In this document: in pieces, positions 1 to 8,582 of the stretch
Position numbering within the stretch: the first letter of the stretch is position 1
Layout of the letters: the number at the start of each line of letters is the position of its first letter
Assembly (NCBI RefSeq): GCF_019331695.1
Contig: NZ_JAHBBI010000005.1
Location: 62,001 to 126,000 of the forward strand
From: Bifidobacterium pluvialisilvae
GTDB lineage: Bacteria; Actinomycetota; Actinomycetes; Actinomycetales; Bifidobacteriaceae
Direction of reading: 5' to 3'
DNA length: 64,000 bases
Position numbers and translations under genes: made by a program
The notes under the pieces: generated by a model
Told to the model about the DNA's origin: nothing
What the model saw: the letters and a program-made list of their open reading frames with translations, nothing else
Database searches by the model: none

Positions 1-1
1 G

Positions 2-928
2 ATCGACATCGCCACCGGCGGACCGGTCAGCTTCCCCGAGGACCCGAACCTCGAATGGTGCCCGCCCGGGCATGGTGACGTGTTCGCCACGCTGTGGGAA
101 TCCGGCCTGCTCGACCAGCTGCTCGACAACGGCATCGAATACCTGTTCATCTCCAACTCCGACAACCTGGGCGCACGTCCCTCGACCACGCTTGCCGGTG
201 CCTTCGCCCAGTCCGGCGCCCCGTTCATGGTGGAGGTCGCGCATAAGACCGCGGCCGACCGCAAGGGCGGCCACATCGTCCGCGACCGTAGGACCGGACG
301 TCTTTCGTTGCGTGAGATGAGCCAGGTGCATCCGGATGACAAGGCCGCGGCCACTGACATCGCCAAGTACCCGTATTTCAACACCAACAACATCTGGGTG
401 CGCGTGCGCGACCTGCGCGACAAGCTGGCGCAGACCGGGGGAGTGCTTGACCTGCCCGTGATCCGTAACCGCAAGACCGTCGATCCCACGGATTCGTCGA
501 CGACCAAGGTGCTGCAGCTGGAGACGGCCATGGGCGCCGCCATCTCGCTGTTCGACGGCGCCGCGTGCATCGAGGTGGACCGTCCGAGGTTCCTTCCGGT
601 GAAGACCACGAACGACCTGTTCATCATGCGCTCCGACCGGTTCCATCTGACGGACACCTACGAGATGGAGGACGGCAACTACATCTTCCCGGTGGTCGAT
701 CTCGACCCGCGCTACTACAAGAACATCGCCGACTTCGACGAGCGTTTCCCCTACGGCGTCCCCTCGCTGGCGGCGGCGAACTCCTTCACCGTCAAGGGCG
801 ACTGGACGTTCGGCCAGAATGTGAAATGCTTCGCCGACGCGATCCTCGAGGACAAGGACACGCCGTCGTATGTGCCGAACGGTGAATTCATCGGACCTCA
901 GGGTGTCGAACCTGACGATTGGTTGTGA
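2..928 (+). CDS. UTP--glucose-1-phosphate uridylyltransferase, UDPGP family (5' truncated by window edge)
   Basis: This is the C-terminal 308 residues of a UDPGP-family (eukaryote-like) UGPase, which makes UDP-glucose from UTP and glucose-1-phosphate for the Leloir/GNB-LNB pathway and for glycan synthesis. The reading frame is open from base 2, so the start lies upstream of the window. Recognisable family segments are EWCPPGHGDVF near the edge, followed by the YLFISNSDNLGA nucleotide-sugar segment and VEVAHKTAADRKGGH. The C-terminal part carries the repeated acidic segments typical of the family. It ends at TGA and is followed at once by a strong terminator. Bifidobacteria use this type rather than the bacterial GalU type. 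I have not fixed a gene symbol because both galU and ugpA are used. Confidence 0.9.
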   Translation: MDIATGGPVSFPEDPNLEWCPPGHGDVFATLWESGLLDQLLDNGIEYLFISNSDNLGARPSTTLAGAFAQSGAPFMVEVAHKTAADRKGGHIVRDRRTGRLSLREMSQVHPDDKAAATDIAKYPYFNTNNIWVRVRDLRDKLAQTGGVLDLPVIRNRKTVDPTDSSTTKVLQLETAMGAAISLFDGAACIEVDRPRFLPVKTTNDLFIMRSDRFHLTDTYEMEDGNYIFPVVDLDPRYYKNIADFDERFPYGVPSLAAANSFTVKGDWTFGQNVKCFADAILEDKDTPSYVPNGEFIGPQGVEPDDWL

Positions 929-930
929 TG

Positions 931-967
931 CTTATGGGCGAGAAATCGCCCATAAGGATAATTTTTC
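931..967 (+). terminator. Rho-independent terminator after UGPase gene
   Basis: An 11-bp perfect stem (CTTATGGGCGA at 931-941, TCGCCCATAAG at 946-956) is closed by a GAAA tetraloop and followed by a T-rich tail (ATTTTT). It begins 2 bases after the stop codon. Confidence 0.9.
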
Positions 968-1065
968 GTAAATTGAGTGGTTTTACGGAGAATTACCCGT
1001 AAAATGTCAAGAGGCGTTGCGAACGCCAACAATCAAATAACTACGTTAACGAGACGTGAGGACAG
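968..1065 (+). promoter_or_regulatory. Promoter/operator region of the PafBC-like gene
   Basis: This AT-rich leader holds two inverted repeats: TTTTACGG (981-988) with CCGTAAAA (997-1004), and GGCGTT-GCG-AACGCC (1013-1027). TAAAAT at 1000-1005 is a possible -10 inside the first repeat. Which protein binds is unknown; autoregulation by the WYL protein is one option. Confidence 0.4.
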
Positions 1066-2988
1066 ATGGCTGAGGGATCTTCAAACGGAAGGCGCCGTTT
1101 TTCCGACAAGTGGGGAAAGCATGAACTTGATGTACTCGCCGTGCTTTCATCGGCGTTCCCCCAATGGCTCACCTCCCGTCAGATCGCGCAGCGTGTGAAG
1201 GCGTATGCCGATTCGTATGGAGAACTGGCCGATCAGGCGGCGAAGGCCGCGTTCGCCAAGCAGTTCCAGCGCGACCGCGCCAAGCTGGCCGCCATGGGCA
1301 TCGCCATCGAATCGCGCCAACCCGAGTATTCGTCCAAATCGGAGGGACAGGATTTCGCATCCTACCGTCTGCAGCTGGGTGATGAGCCGCGCATCCGCAT
1401 GCGTTTCCAGCAGGCGGACCTGCCGGTGCTCGCCGCCGCCAACTATCTGGCGCAGTCGATCGCGCTTTCATCCGCCTCGCAGCGTCTGGAATCCCGGGAG
1501 GCCACCAAGGTGTCCCGCACGGCCCCCCGTGTCCCGCAGATGCCGGTGCCCGGTCTTGGATTGGATTCCATCGCGCCCGGATTGGGCACGCAGACGATTC
1601 CCGACACGCTGGTCAAGGTCATCGATTCCCGTCGTTTCGCCGCCACCGTTGATGTGGACGGCGAGCATATCAACGTGGCCTACACGGACTCCGACGACCT
1701 GGCCATGTTCGTGCTCGAACATCCCGGCTCGTCGATCATCAGCCCGCAGGAGGCCGTCGACGCCTTCAGCCGCAGGCTCCACGCCGCCACGCAGTTCGGC
1801 TCAGCCGACCGTCCCGAAGAGGCGTTCAAGGCCCATGAGGACCTTTCCACCCCAGCCGACCATCATTCCGACGTGGAGGACGCCAAAGGCAAGTCCAAGG
1901 GACGCAAGGCTCTGAGCGCATCCTTCCAGACCGGCTCCGAAGTGGACCGCCGTCTTCGTCTCATGCTGTTCCTTTCCGCGCATATCGGCGAGGAGTTCCC
2001 CATGGCCGATCTGGCGGAGCGGTTCATCGGCCATGCCGAGACCGAGGACGAGCTGAAGAAGTCCGTCGCCGTCATCCGCAAGGACATCGGCACGCTCACC
2101 ACCGTTTCCGACGACGGCGAGATGGCCGGCAGCCAGTTCTTCGACATCGACTGGTCGCTGTTGGAGGCCGAAGGCATCATCAGCGCCACGAATTCGCTGG
2201 GCTTGGAGCGTCTCGCAGGCATCTCGCCGCAGTACCTGAGCCTGCTCACCGCATCGGTGAGCTATCTGGCCCATTCGCCCCTGCTGCCCGCGCAGTCGCG
2301 CAGGCAGGCTCGTTCCCTGTGCGCCAGGCTGCGCGAACACACCGAGCCGGGGGAGACCCCATGGCTCAGCCTCACCGGGTACGAGCTCGAACCGCCGAGC
2401 TTCCAGGCCGTGGACAGCGCCATCCACGCAAAGTCCCTGCTCGACATCGAATACACCGACGGAGCGGGGCGGACCCGCGAGAAGATCGTGGCTCCGGCGA
2501 AGATCTTCGTCGATGAGGGCGTGTACTACGCCGCCATCTGGAACGGCGCCGAAACGACGAAGACGGATAAAGGGAACCACAGCGACTGGCAGGTCCTGCG
2601 TCTGGCCCGCATCGGGCGTGCGGAGATCGTCAAATCCGACACCCCCGTCGAGATTCCCGACGTTCCCGTGTCCCAGCTGCGTCAGTGGAGCCTGGACAAC
2701 GGCACCGAATCATCGTTCGTCACCGACAAGCCGGGACTGCCGTTCATCGACTCCCTGCCGGACGCGCGCGTGGAGCCGTGCGGCACCGGCGAACTGGTGC
2801 ATCTGACCGTGTCGTCCGATTCGTGGTTCGTGGCGTTCTGCATCGCGCATGCTCGTCATATCGTCGCCGTGTCCCCGGGAACGCTGCGTTCCATGATCAT
2901 GGCCAGGGCGCAACGCGAGCTCAGCTTGGAGAGCAAAGCCTCGGCGCGGGCCAATGCCGCGCAGCCCGCAGGCGTGCTCGTGCCGTAA
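1066..2988 (+). CDS. Fused PafB-PafC-like WYL-domain transcriptional regulator
   Basis: The 640-residue protein has two copies of a winged helix-turn-helix (about residues 18-80 and 292-350). Each is followed by a beta-rich module; the second is WYL-like (about 455-500, with GVYYAAIW at the WYL position) and leads into a WCX-like C-terminal part. PafB and PafC are paired actinobacterial WYL proteins that activate DNA-damage genes independently of LexA, and they occur as a single fused chain in some actinobacteria, which fits this length. The ligand pocket motif is degenerate. A 41-bp gap leads to the next small gene, so the two are probably co-transcribed. No proteasome or Pup genes are visible nearby, in keeping with a damage-response role. 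Family assignment is fairly sure; target genes are inference. Confidence 0.75.
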   Translation: MAEGSSNGRRRFSDKWGKHELDVLAVLSSAFPQWLTSRQIAQRVKAYADSYGELADQAAKAAFAKQFQRDRAKLAAMGIAIESRQPEYSSKSEGQDFASYRLQLGDEPRIRMRFQQADLPVLAAANYLAQSIALSSASQRLESREATKVSRTAPRVPQMPVPGLGLDSIAPGLGTQTIPDTLVKVIDSRRFAATVDVDGEHINVAYTDSDDLAMFVLEHPGSSIISPQEAVDAFSRRLHAATQFGSADRPEEAFKAHEDLSTPADHHSDVEDAKGKSKGRKALSASFQTGSEVDRRLRLMLFLSAHIGEEFPMADLAERFIGHAETEDELKKSVAVIRKDIGTLTTVSDDGEMAGSQFFDIDWSLLEAEGIISATNSLGLERLAGISPQYLSLLTASVSYLAHSPLLPAQSRRQARSLCARLREHTEPGETPWLSLTGYELEPPSFQAVDSAIHAKSLLDIEYTDGAGRTREKIVAPAKIFVDEGVYYAAIWNGAETTKTDKGNHSDWQVLRLARIGRAEIVKSDTPVEIPDVPVSQLRQWSLDNGTESSFVTDKPGLPFIDSLPDARVEPCGTGELVHLTVSSDSWFVAFCIAHARHIVAVSPGTLRSMIMARAQRELSLESKASARANAAQPAGVLVP

Positions 2989-3027
2989 CGGCCGACCATC
3001 GCTTCGATTTCGTTTGGAAGGAGTGCC

Positions 3028-3342
3028 ATGCCGGTTTGGATTTGGGTGATTCTGGTGGTGTTCTTCATCACCATGACGGTCGCCGGACTGGTATACGCCA
3101 TCAGGCATGCGCTGTCGGCATGGCATACCGTGGCCGAGACGGGCGGGCGCATCGGCGATCTGCTGTCACGTCTGGAATCCACGCAGACCGAACGGCAGGC
3201 GGAACGTCCGTCGTTCACCCAGCCGCTGAGCATGACGGCCGAACGATACGCCGATGCGCATGCGGAAGTCATCAGGAATCAGGAACGCAGGCGGGATCGT
3301 CATGTCCTCGTCTGGAAACGGTGGAAATCCTTCAATGACTGA
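3028..3342 (+). CDS. Small membrane-anchored protein of unknown function
   Basis: The 104-residue protein has one N-terminal transmembrane helix (about residues 3-26, IWVILVVFFITMTVAGLVYAI) followed by an amphipathic, charged cytoplasmic tail rich in Arg and Glu. A GGAAGGAG ribosome site sits 5-6 bases before the ATG. It lies between the PafBC-like gene and the lipid-kinase gene and overlaps the start of the latter, which suggests one transcription unit. I do not recognise the family. Confidence 0.7.
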   Translation: MPVWIWVILVVFFITMTVAGLVYAIRHALSAWHTVAETGGRIGDLLSRLESTQTERQAERPSFTQPLSMTAERYADAHAEVIRNQERRRDRHVLVWKRWKSFND

Positions 3343-4372
3343 TTCGAACACGCCGACTCCGACCGGAACCATCGCCGTCGTCACCAACCCGGCTTCGGAT
3401 AACGGCCGGGGACGATTGGCGGGCAGGAAAGCCATCGGCTATCTGACCGAACGATGCTCGCGAACCGGGTTCACCGTCATCGACGTCACCGGCGCGACAC
3501 GGCGGGAGTCGCTGGAGAACGCCCGCCGTCATCTTTCCCATGCCGATGCACTGGTGGTGGTTGGGGGAGACGGCATGGTCTCGCTCGGTGTCAACGCCGT
3601 CGCCGACTGTGACATCCCATTGGGCATCGTGGCCTGCGGTTCCGGCAATGACTTCGCCAGAGGCCTCGGACTGCCCGTCGGTCATGTCGAAACCAGCATC
3701 GAGGCCATACTCGCGGCATTAAGCTACCAATCCAGCATCAACCTCGACTTGGGGCATGCGGAATCCCCCGACGACGATGGCACGCGCGTCAACACGTTCT
3801 TCGCCGGCATGCTCAACTGCTCCATCGACGCCGCTATCAACAACCGGGCGAATCATTCCAGGCTTCCGTTCGGCGGTCTGCGCTATCTGGAGGCGGGAAT
3901 CAGGGAGGCGCTGCACGTCAAGGACTACGGGTTCCACATCGACGTCACCTATGATGACGGAGACATGGACGACTACGACCTCACGACCCCATTGCTGGCC
4001 GTCGCCAACGCCAGATTCATCGGCAGCGGCATCGAGGCCTCACCGGATTCCGACCTCGGCGACGGCATGCTCGAGATGCTCTGGGCGAAATGGAGACCTT
4101 CCGCACCACAGGCGCTGCGTGTACTGGCCCAGGCCTACCGGGGCACGCATCTTTCCAACCCACTGATCGGATACCGACGTATCACCGCCGTGACCATCTC
4201 CGGTGGTGGCCGGGGGGAGGAGCCTCCGCTGCTGATGGCGGATGGCGAGATTGTAGGCAGGGTGCCGGTGCGCGTGGACGTCCACCACAAGGCGTTGAAG
4301 CTGCTGGTTCCGCCCTCCGTGCTGCGGCAGTGGCATGACGCGTCGAACGTAGGCACAAGAGGGGAGCAGTGA
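3335..4372 (+). CDS. Diacylglycerol kinase-like lipid kinase (DAGK catalytic domain)
   Basis: The 345-residue cytosolic enzyme resembles DgkB/YegS/BmrU proteins, which phosphorylate diacylglycerol or related lipids. The catalytic domain opens with IAVVTNPASDNGRG (about 13-26), then VVVGGDG (74-80), the GGDG nucleotide-binding signature, then GIVACGSGNDFARGLGLP (GTGNDxAR-type motif). The C-terminal beta-sandwich domain is present (LLMADGE). The start is uncertain: ATG 3335 is taken because it lies close to the conserved N-terminus, but in-frame ATG 3302 is possible. Either overlaps the preceding small gene. The real lipid substrate cannot be told from sequence. Confidence 0.85.
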   Translation: MTDSNTPTPTGTIAVVTNPASDNGRGRLAGRKAIGYLTERCSRTGFTVIDVTGATRRESLENARRHLSHADALVVVGGDGMVSLGVNAVADCDIPLGIVACGSGNDFARGLGLPVGHVETSIEAILAALSYQSSINLDLGHAESPDDDGTRVNTFFAGMLNCSIDAAINNRANHSRLPFGGLRYLEAGIREALHVKDYGFHIDVTYDDGDMDDYDLTTPLLAVANARFIGSGIEASPDSDLGDGMLEMLWAKWRPSAPQALRVLAQAYRGTHLSNPLIGYRRITAVTISGGGRGEEPPLLMADGEIVGRVPVRVDVHHKALKLLVPPSVLRQWHDASNVGTRGEQ

Positions 4373-4379
4373 GCACATC

Positions 4380-7004
4380 ATGGCACGAAGACATCATCGG
4401 CAGCAGCGAGACGACCGTCGGAACGACGGGGTCGTTCGCGACGAGGAACAACTGAGCCCCGCCGCACGGTACCAGGCGTTCCGCGATCGTCGTCGGCGAT
4501 CGGCCAGTGTGGCGCAACGGTTCGCCGACACATTGGAGTTCCCGCTCGACGACTTCCAGCGTGAGGCCATAGACGCACTGGAGTCCGGCGACAACGTCAT
4601 CGTCGCGGCGCCGACCGGCGCCGGCAAGACCGTGGTCGCCGATTTCGCCGTGTATCTCGCCCAGGACCGCAACGTCAAGGCGTTCTACACAACGCCCATC
4701 AAGGCGTTGAGCAATCAGAAGTACCATGACCTCGTCGACCTGTATGGTGCCGACAAGGTCGGACTGCTTACGGGGGACACCTCGATCAACTCCGAGGCGG
4801 ACATCGTCGTCATGACCACGGAAGTGCTGCGCAACATGTTGTACGAGCATTCCATGACGTTGACCGCGCTGCGGTACGTGGTCCTCGACGAGGTCCATTA
4901 TCTGGCCGACCGGTTCCGAGGACCGGTATGGGAGGAGGTCATCATCCATCTTTCCCGTCAGGTACGCATCGTCGGTCTCTCCGCCACGGTGTCCAACGTG
5001 GAGGATTTCTCGGCGTGGATAGAGTCAGCGAGGGGCCATACCTCGCTGGTGGTGTCCGAACGACGTCCTGTGCCGTTGCGGCAGCACATCATGGTGCAGG
5101 CGGACGAACACCACGAACCGGAAATCTACGACCTGTACCGTTCGGAGAACAGCACACAGCTCAATCCCGATCTGGTCGCGCGCATCAGCGACCTCGACCG
5201 GCGTGCGGAACGTCGGTCGGGCTCCCGCGATGAACGGTCCGGCCGACGCCGTGGCGGGAAAGGCAAAGCTCGGCACCATGTTCAGCGATATACGCCCAAG
5301 CGATGGGCGGTTGTGGACGAACTCAACTACTACGATCTGCTGCCGGGAATCTACTTCATCTTCTCCCGTACCGGATGCGACATGGCCGTGCAGCAATGCA
5401 TCAACGCCGGGCTGGAGCTCACCACCGTCGAGGAGGCGCAGCGCATCCGCCGCATCGTCGATGAGATGGTCGAAGGCCAGCTGACGAAGGATGAGATGAA
5501 GACGCTGCACTTCTCCCAGTTCCGCTTCGCGCTGGAGGAGGGATTCGCCCCGCATCATGCCGGCATGATCGCGTTGTTCCGTCAGATCGTGGAACGGCTC
5601 TTCACCGAAAGCCTGGTCAAGATGGTGTTCGCCACCGAGACGCTTGCGCTCGGCATCAACATGCCGGCCCGTTGCGTGGTCGTGGAGAAGCTTGAGAAGT
5701 TCGACGGCACGGGGCACGTGCCGTTGACGCCGGGGGAGTTCACCCAGCTCACCGGCCGCGCCGGCAGACGCGGCATCGACACCATCGGACACGCGGTGGT
5801 GGTCGACCACCGCGATTTCCAGCTGCAGACCGCGGCGTCCCTGTCGTCCAAACGCGTCTACCCGCTGCATTCCAGCTTCCGTCCCACGTTCAACATGGCG
5901 GTGAACCTGTTGAACTCCAGCGACTACCGCACCGCCCGCGTGACGCTCGACCATTCGTTCGCCCAATGGGAGGCCAACGAGTCGGCGGAGACGTTGGAAT
6001 CACAGATCACAACACTCGACAACGCGTTGAACGGTTATGAGAAGGCGTTCCAGTGCGATCAGGGTGATTTCAAGGAGTTCCTGACCATCCGGATGCAGCT
6101 GACCGAATTGGAACGCGGCGCGCGCCGTGAGCTCAAGCACCGCGGCTTCCATTCCGACGCGGAACGCCGGCAGGCCTTCCGCCAGCTTGACGAGCGCATC
6201 GCCGAACTGCGTCGGATGGACCGGGAGCATCCCTGCCGGTCATGCGCCGACCTGGCCCAGCACATGAAGTGGGGCCATCGGTGGATGCGTGAATCCAAGG
6301 AGCTGGAACGGGTGCGTCACCGCTATGACTCCCGTACCGGCTCGGTCGCCCGCCGGTTCGACACCATCTGTACGATTCTCGAGGAGCTCGGGTATCTGCA
6401 GGCCGTACGGGTCGAGGGGGAGCATCATGACGTCGCACATGACGAAATCGGAGCGCGGCCGGACGACTACACGCTCACGCGGCGCGGGCAGCTGCTTCGG
6501 CGCCTGTATAGCGAACAGGACCTCGTGCTTGCGCAGTGCCTGGCCGCCGGACTGTTCGACGGCCTCAAGCCCGAGGAGCTCGCGGCGTTGCTCAGCGCGT
6601 TCGTCTACGAGTCGCGCCGCGGCTCGGCGGGGGAGCCCCGGCGGTATCCCGGCGGTCCCAACGGGCGTCTGGCGGCCGCATCGCAGGAGATCCGCCGCGT
6701 ATGGTCGTCCATCAACGCCACCTGCGAGGACATGGGACTCGATGCATTGAATCAGCTGGACTTCGGCATGGTCGACATCGCCTACGAGTGGGCCAGGGGC
6801 GAGGTCCTGTCCAAGGTCCTCGACGGCAGCGACCTGACCGGAGGCGATTTCGTCAGGGCCTGCAAGCGACTTGCCGACATCCTCGGCCAGGTAGCGCAGG
6901 TCGGTCCGTATCTTCCATCGGACGGCGTCGACACCGCCGAGACCGCGCGGGCCGCCGCATCGATGATCAACCGCGGCATCGTGGCGTATTCCGGTGTCGA
7001 CTGA
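4380..7004 (+). CDS. helY: DEAD/DEAH-box RNA helicase, HelY/Mtr4-Ski2 type
   Basis: The 874-residue superfamily 2 helicase belongs to the Ski2/Mtr4-like group known in actinobacteria as HelY. Walker A is APTGAGKT (77-84), motif II is DEVH (about 168-171), motif III is SATVSN, and motif VI is QLTGRAGRRGID. The C-terminal half is the helical DSHCT-type region. Between the two RecA lobes is a basic, Arg/Gly-rich insert (about 283-300). The likely role is unwinding structured RNA for decay or processing. It starts 7 bases after the lipid-kinase stop, so the two are probably translationally linked. Confidence 0.88.
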   Translation: MARRHHRQQRDDRRNDGVVRDEEQLSPAARYQAFRDRRRRSASVAQRFADTLEFPLDDFQREAIDALESGDNVIVAAPTGAGKTVVADFAVYLAQDRNVKAFYTTPIKALSNQKYHDLVDLYGADKVGLLTGDTSINSEADIVVMTTEVLRNMLYEHSMTLTALRYVVLDEVHYLADRFRGPVWEEVIIHLSRQVRIVGLSATVSNVEDFSAWIESARGHTSLVVSERRPVPLRQHIMVQADEHHEPEIYDLYRSENSTQLNPDLVARISDLDRRAERRSGSRDERSGRRRGGKGKARHHVQRYTPKRWAVVDELNYYDLLPGIYFIFSRTGCDMAVQQCINAGLELTTVEEAQRIRRIVDEMVEGQLTKDEMKTLHFSQFRFALEEGFAPHHAGMIALFRQIVERLFTESLVKMVFATETLALGINMPARCVVVEKLEKFDGTGHVPLTPGEFTQLTGRAGRRGIDTIGHAVVVDHRDFQLQTAASLSSKRVYPLHSSFRPTFNMAVNLLNSSDYRTARVTLDHSFAQWEANESAETLESQITTLDNALNGYEKAFQCDQGDFKEFLTIRMQLTELERGARRELKHRGFHSDAERRQAFRQLDERIAELRRMDREHPCRSCADLAQHMKWGHRWMRESKELERVRHRYDSRTGSVARRFDTICTILEELGYLQAVRVEGEHHDVAHDEIGARPDDYTLTRRGQLLRRLYSEQDLVLAQCLAAGLFDGLKPEELAALLSAFVYESRRGSAGEPRRYPGGPNGRLAAASQEIRRVWSSINATCEDMGLDALNQLDFGMVDIAYEWARGEVLSKVLDGSDLTGGDFVRACKRLADILGQVAQVGPYLPSDGVDTAETARAAASMINRGIVAYSGVD

Positions 7005-7091
7005 CGGGGAATCCCGGCCGGACGGAATAATCGCAAGGTCGTTACTGTTTTGTAGCGTGGATAAGGTTATTGAATACGAGGAGGAACACTC

Positions 7092-7439
7092 ATGGCTGAA
7101 CGCTCGCTGCGTGGTATGAGCATCGGGGCAAAGTCGCTGGAATCGGACGACAACGTCGATTTCGCGGCCCGTAATGATGTGGCGTATATCTGCCCGAAAG
7201 GCCACAGGACCATCCTTCCTCTCGCGGAGGGGGCCGAGATTCCCGAGGAATGGGAATGCCGTTGCGGTCAGACTGCCCATCGCGAGGGTTCCAACGACGA
7301 GGGTTCCAACGAGATCGCCAAGCCCACGCGCACCCATTGGGACATGCTGCTGGAGCGCCGCACCGAGGATGAGCTCAAGGAGCTGCTCGACAAGCGGCTG
7401 AAGATGCACCGTGAGGGCTGGATTCCCGACTACGAGTAA
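7092..7439 (+). CDS. rbpA: RNA polymerase-binding protein RbpA
   Basis: This 115-residue actinobacterial protein binds RNA polymerase and the principal sigma factor and stabilises the open promoter complex. The N-terminal MAERSLRGMSIGAKSLE tail, the zinc-binding core (CPKGH ... WECRCGQ) and the sigma-interacting C-terminal helix (TEDELKELLDKRL) are all present. GAGGAGG precedes the ATG. A perfect 15-bp tandem duplication (7283-7312) encodes EGSND-EGSNE in the linker just after the zinc domain. Bordered by a terminator on its 3' side. Confidence 0.95.
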   Translation: MAERSLRGMSIGAKSLESDDNVDFAARNDVAYICPKGHRTILPLAEGAEIPEEWECRCGQTAHREGSNDEGSNEIAKPTRTHWDMLLERRTEDELKELLDKRLKMHREGWIPDYE

Positions 7440-7449
7440 GACATATGGA

Positions 7450-7490
7450 AATGCCCGGTCATCGATACGTGAACCGGGCATTGCTTTGCC
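7450..7490 (+). terminator. Terminator after rbpA
   Basis: A 10-bp perfect inverted repeat, AATGCCCGGT (7450-7459) and ACCGGGCATT (7473-7482), begins 10 bases after the rbpA stop. The tail is only moderately T-rich (GCTTTG). Confidence 0.75.
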
Positions 7491-7548
7491 CGCACTGGAA
7501 CGACCGACAAGAACAACGACACACAGACAAACAACAGGGGAGAGGCGC

Positions 7549-8271
7549 ATGATCGACCATCCGAAGAATGTCGTACTGCTCGATTTGGACGGTACGCTGA
7601 CCCAGTCCCATCCAGGCATCTTCGCTTCGGTGGCCAAGGCGTTCGAGGCGCTGGGAAGGCCCGTCCCCGACGATGAGGAACTGCACCGCTTCGTCGGACC
7701 GTCCATCATGGATTCGTTCCGACGCAACGGCATCCATGACGGTCCTGAAATGGACAAGGCCGTGCGCGTGTATCGACACTATTACTCCGACGTCGCGGCG
7801 TTCGACGACCCCAACAACCCCGGAAGCAAGGTTCCCGGACGCCTGTTCAACTCGGTGTTTCCCGGCATTCCCGAGCAGATGGCGAAGCTTCGCGCTGCCG
7901 GATACTATCTTGCCGTGGCAACCTGCAAGCCCGAGCCGCAGGCGATTGCCGTCTGCGACCATTTCCACATCACCGGAATGGTCGACGGCGTGTTCGGCGC
8001 CAGCATGGACACCTCGCGGCTGAACAAGGACCAGGTCATCCGATACTGCTTCGACCATATCGGATACGACGAGTCCGCCGGCGACAACGCCGTCATGGTC
8101 GGCGACCGCTGGACCGATGTGGACGGCGCCGCCAAGACCGGCATCGGATCAATCGGATGCCGCTGGGGATACGCCGAACCGAACGAACTCGAGGAACACG
8201 GCGCGACGATGATCATCGACACCGTGGACCAGCTCGCCAAAGCGGTCGACGAGTACTTCAATAGACGATGA
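7549..8271 (+). CDS. HAD-family phosphatase, phosphoglycolate phosphatase-like
   Basis: The 240-residue HAD subfamily IA hydrolase has LLDLDGTLT (nucleophile D12, acid D14), an alpha-helical cap, the Lys region CKPEP and the metal-binding motif GDRWTDVDGA. The ATG at 7549 is chosen because GGGGAGAGG lies just upstream and the DxD motif then sits at the usual distance from the N-terminus; a longer open frame from 7411 would run through the rbpA end and terminator. The substrate is not evident; Gph/PpaX-like cleavage of small phosphate esters is the usual guess. Confidence 0.85.
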   Translation: MIDHPKNVVLLDLDGTLTQSHPGIFASVAKAFEALGRPVPDDEELHRFVGPSIMDSFRRNGIHDGPEMDKAVRVYRHYYSDVAAFDDPNNPGSKVPGRLFNSVFPGIPEQMAKLRAAGYYLAVATCKPEPQAIAVCDHFHITGMVDGVFGASMDTSRLNKDQVIRYCFDHIGYDESAGDNAVMVGDRWTDVDGAAKTGIGSIGCRWGYAEPNELEEHGATMIIDTVDQLAKAVDEYFNRR

Positions 8272-8294
8272 CGCGTTGTGAAGCATGATTCGAT

Positions 8295-8345
8295 AAGTCG
8301 GCTCGCATGGGGATGGACGGCATCCGTGCGAGCCGACTTGTTTAT
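8295..8345 (+). terminator. Strong terminator after HAD phosphatase gene
   Basis: A 13-bp perfect stem pairs AAGTCGGCTCGCA (8295-8307) with TGCGAGCCGACTT (8327-8339), followed by GTTTATCC. It separates this gene from the convergent kinase gene. Confidence 0.85.
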
Positions 8346-8582
8346 CCATGACAGACATCGCATATGTGTATACGCGTGTATACGTATACATTGGCCATAT
8401 CAAAGTACCGATAATGTACGTTATGTCAGATTTATATATCCATGCGAACCGAATCCTGTTGCATTCGTTTCGTCATTGACTCCCGTATCGTCTCATATCG
8501 CGGCCCTGTTCGCTGCCATCGTCATATCGTACAAAACCTCGCTTATGCTCTGTCTTGGAAAACGCAAAGACGATGTCCCGTC
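8346..8582. other. AT-rich non-coding stretch with a palindrome cluster between convergent genes
   Basis: This stretch lies between the 3' ends of the HAD gene (+) and the kinase gene (-). It contains three GTATAC hexamers in 8367-8390, including the perfect 14-bp palindrome TGTATACGTATACA (8377-8390), then an AT-rich segment. Open frames through it look like noise. No promoter or RNA gene could be assigned. Confidence 0.4.
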
